64,000 nucleotides of DNA, from contig NZ_CP092473.1 of assembly GCF_014287515.2 (NCBI RefSeq), forward strand, positions 3,631,501-3,695,500. The letters are read 5' to 3'. How positions within the stretch are numbered: the first letter of the stretch is position 1; each line of letters begins with the position of its first letter. This document shows positions 62,157 through 64,000 of this stretch, one piece after another. A program made the translations under genes and the position numbers. Source of the DNA: Roseburia rectibacter (lineage in GTDB: Bacteria > Bacillota > Clostridia > Lachnospirales > Lachnospiraceae). The notes under the pieces are model-generated. The model worked only from the letters and a program-made list of their open reading frames with translations. It made no database searches and was not told the origin of the DNA.

Positions 62157-64000
62157 TTTTTTACCAACCAAAGGAAACAAGCCGCTTCTAATCGAATTAT
62201 CGGTTTTTCCAAGCTTTTAAAAATAAGTTCATATTGATGCTTTAGTTCTTCAACTGACTCCTCAGATGTAGTACCAAAGTACCGTTCCCTAGACTCCTTC
62301 GTAGACACAATTTGATTTATCAATTCTTTAGCACCCTCTAAATCTGATTCCTTTAAAAACCTGCTCCTTGCTTTTTTAAAAGCAATTTCCTCACTTTTTT
62401 CTACTAGTTTTTTCCATTGTTCTTCATCAAATTGAGCCTTGAACCAATCCAAATTACTAGAATTGTACTGGCGTGAAATATGCATAAAGCCATCAGAGTA
62501 GCCCCTTCGCCCCAGATGCTCAATTTCATCGGATTGATTAAAATATCCCATCTTACATAATCTTTTATGCTCAGATATTACCATTTTTTCTTGAACATCT
62601 GCATACGTTGAAAAAGCTACCGGAACCACTTGTATCGAACTAGACAAATACTGTCTAAATTGGCCTAATGCAAATAATGATACCCCTTCTTCGAGTAGTG
62701 CTCTTTCATTAGGCTCTATTGAAAAAGTATATATAAAACCTTTCCAGTCCATACTAGAAAGTGCAGCGAACGCCGTACACATGCCTCGATAAGAATGCAT
62801 TGCATTATCAACAATACAGTCAAAAACTTCATCTCCTGGAGCATAAAAATGAATATAGTCATTTTTAATCGCGGTATCTCGATCAAATGATCCTTTTATC
62901 ATCCGGTCAGAATGAGTAGTATTCCTTTCCTTTCGTTCTTCCAAGCCTCTTTGGACTCGTATTGCTACCTCATTCTGCTTTTTTGACAGATAGTTATTCC
63001 AATTAGGTGGAATAAGGAATGAATTCTGTGCAGACTTGAGCGAAAAATTATTTTCATCAAACGAAACAAAACTACTATCCTTTTGATGATTCAATTTTCC
63101 AAACCCTGCCAAGGAAGCCCAACTCATCATAGTATCTGCGAAGAGCTTATTCTCATTAAACTGATAATTAGATAATAATTTTTTCAATTGCAGATAAAGC
63201 GGCTTAAAACGCAGGGCTGCTGTATCAAAAATTTGCTCTTTATGTACACTTTCACGCATGGATTTTGATTCCTCGATAAGTTCAGGAATTAATCTATATA
63301 ATCCATACTCAAAATCACTACCTATTGACTCTGTGATTTTGTTATTTATGTCATTCATAATTATCTCTAGCCCGCTTAATGACTGGCTAAAAACATTTAG
63401 TCCTTCATTCCAAAGTTTAAATAATTGATCTTCATATGTATCAATAGAATGAATTACAACAGAAGTCACTGGCTTTTCAACATCACGCCCCATTCTATCT
63501 AGTCGTCCAATTCTCTGTTCAATGCTATTGATATTCCATGGCAAGTCAATATGCACCACATAATCAGCTATCTGTAAATTTCTACCTTCGCCTCCAGTCT
63601 TATCGCATATAAGTATTTTGCAATCATCATCTGACTGAAATCTATAGATATTAATTTCATTCTCCGTTTCATCTATACTAGCCCCAAAACAAGTAACTTC
63701 ATCACCAAATGCTGATTGCAACAAATCGCAATACACTTCAAAGGTTTCCGGTTGATCAGTAAATACAACTATTTTTTCGCCAAATAACGCTGTATCAATA
63801 AAGTTAATTAATTTTAATAATCTAGATGGATGTGACTCCACATCATCCATAGCGTTGGCTAGATCCTTATATACAGTTTTTTCATCCTCCAACCATCTGT
63901 TAGCACTAGTAAAAACATCATTAGGAATAGAAGCACCTATTTTCTTTGCCTCTTCTAGCCTGGATACATATGCCCAAGCAGAGCTAAAAAAAGCCTCAAG
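62153..64000 (-). CDS. SNF2-type helicase (DpdE-like), 5' part beyond the window
   Basis: The frame is open to the right edge of the window ('LEAFFSSAWAYVSRLEEAKK' at the end), so the N-terminal half with Walker A and B is missing. Visible are helicase domain 2 motifs: 'KIVVFTDQPETFEVYCDLL', 'ILICDKTGGEGRNLQIADYV' (motif V) and 'SIEQRIGRLDRMGRD' (motif VI). A long C-terminal region follows. This is the layout of HepA/RapA-like SNF2 enzymes and of DpdE. It overlaps the RecQ-like gene by four bases. The promoter of the whole defence operon must lie further right. Confidence 0.8.
   Translation of the reverse strand, partial: LEAFFSSAWAYVSRLEEAKKIGASIPNDVFTSANRWLEDEKTVYKDLANAMDDVESHPSRLLKLINFIDTALFGEKIVVFTDQPETFEVYCDLLQSAFGDEVTCFGASIDETENEINIYRFQSDDDCKILICDKTGGEGRNLQIADYVVHIDLPWNINSIEQRIGRLDRMGRDVEKPVTSVVIHSIDTYEDQLFKLWNEGLNVFSQSLSGLEIIMNDINNKITESIGSDFEYGLYRLIPELIEESKSMRESVHKEQIFDTAALRFKPLYLQLKKLLSNYQFNENKLFADTMMSWASLAGFGKLNHQKDSSFVSFDENNFSLKSAQNSFLIPPNWNNYLSKKQNEVAIRVQRGLEERKERNTTHSDRMIKGSFDRDTAIKNDYIHFYAPGDEVFDCIVDNAMHSYRGMCTAFAALSSMDWKGFIYTFSIEPNERALLEEGVSLFALGQFRQYLSSSIQVVPVAFSTYADVQEKMVISEHKRLCKMGYFNQSDEIEHLGRRGYSDGFMHISRQYNSSNLDWFKAQFDEEQWKKLVEKSEEIAFKKARSRFLKESDLEGAKELINQIVSTKESRERYFGTTSEESVEELKHQYELIFKSLEKPIIRLEAACFLWLVKK

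Noticed and set aside
49009..64000. Complete 7-deazaguanine (Dpd) modification system
   Set aside because: The modification genes are dndABCDE with PP-loop, SMC and PLP motifs; no transglycosylase (DpdA) or DpdC-like gene is present in the window.

Overview
The window looks like the chromosome of a gut Lachnospiraceae bacterium (Roseburia/Agathobacter type). This is inferred from the low-GC Firmicute style, strong GGAGG ribosome binding sites, the starch/maltodextrin locus, and surface proteins with InlB-type and BspA-type repeats. No rRNA or tRNA gene was seen to fix the genus. The left third (1-23.7 kb) reads as ordinary chromosome: two secreted surface proteins, a small XRE regulator, and a maltodextrin operon transcribed leftward as malQ-malE-malF-malG-amylase with a divergent LacI-type regulator. 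The operon promoter carries an AAACGTTT operator between -35 and -10. Then follow an MFS transporter, a TPR-type XRE regulator beside a sensor-less hybrid histidine kinase, a thioredoxin reductase / thioredoxin / OhrR-type redox cluster, and two MATE exporters.

The middle (23.9-43.0 kb) is a scrapyard of mobile DNA. It holds a HigBA module whose toxin is split by an IS110 element (CT core at both junctions) and also frameshifted, a second ParE/RelE-type toxin-antitoxin pair, a large serine recombinase with a RhuM-family protein, and a nitrilase/GNAT pair. A group II intron of about 1.9 kb has clear 5' and 3' ends but a reverse transcriptase broken by an amber codon. A 3.0-kb transposon encodes a DDE transposase, an ExeA/TniB-like ATPase and a zinc-ribbon protein, and its right end lies in a truncated IS21 istA. 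A complete IS21-family element with a CCATGG target duplication sits inside an IS66 remnant.

The right third (43.0-64.0 kb) is a tightly packed defence island, all on the minus strand with overlaps or gaps of a few bases. In transcription order it holds a SNF2-type helicase (cut by the window end), a RecQ-like helicase, a DpdG-like protein, a DpdH-like P-loop ATPase, a coiled-coil protein, dndB, dndC, dndD, dndE, dndA, an HNH endonuclease, a small-molecule-type SAM methyltransferase, and a type II CBASS (CD-NTase, Cap2 E2-E1, Cap3 JAMM protease, 2TM effector with SAVED-like domain). A rho-independent terminator closes it at 43.03 kb.

The main discovery candidate is the pairing of DNA phosphorothioation genes (dndABCDE) with helicase/ATPase genes resembling the restriction half of 7-deazaguanine (Dpd) systems, instead of the usual dndFGH. 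No Dpd base-modification enzyme is present in the window. A perfect 17-bp inverted repeat sits exactly between the two halves, just ahead of dndB. The co-directional HNH, methyltransferase and CBASS genes suggest a multi-layer defence transcript.
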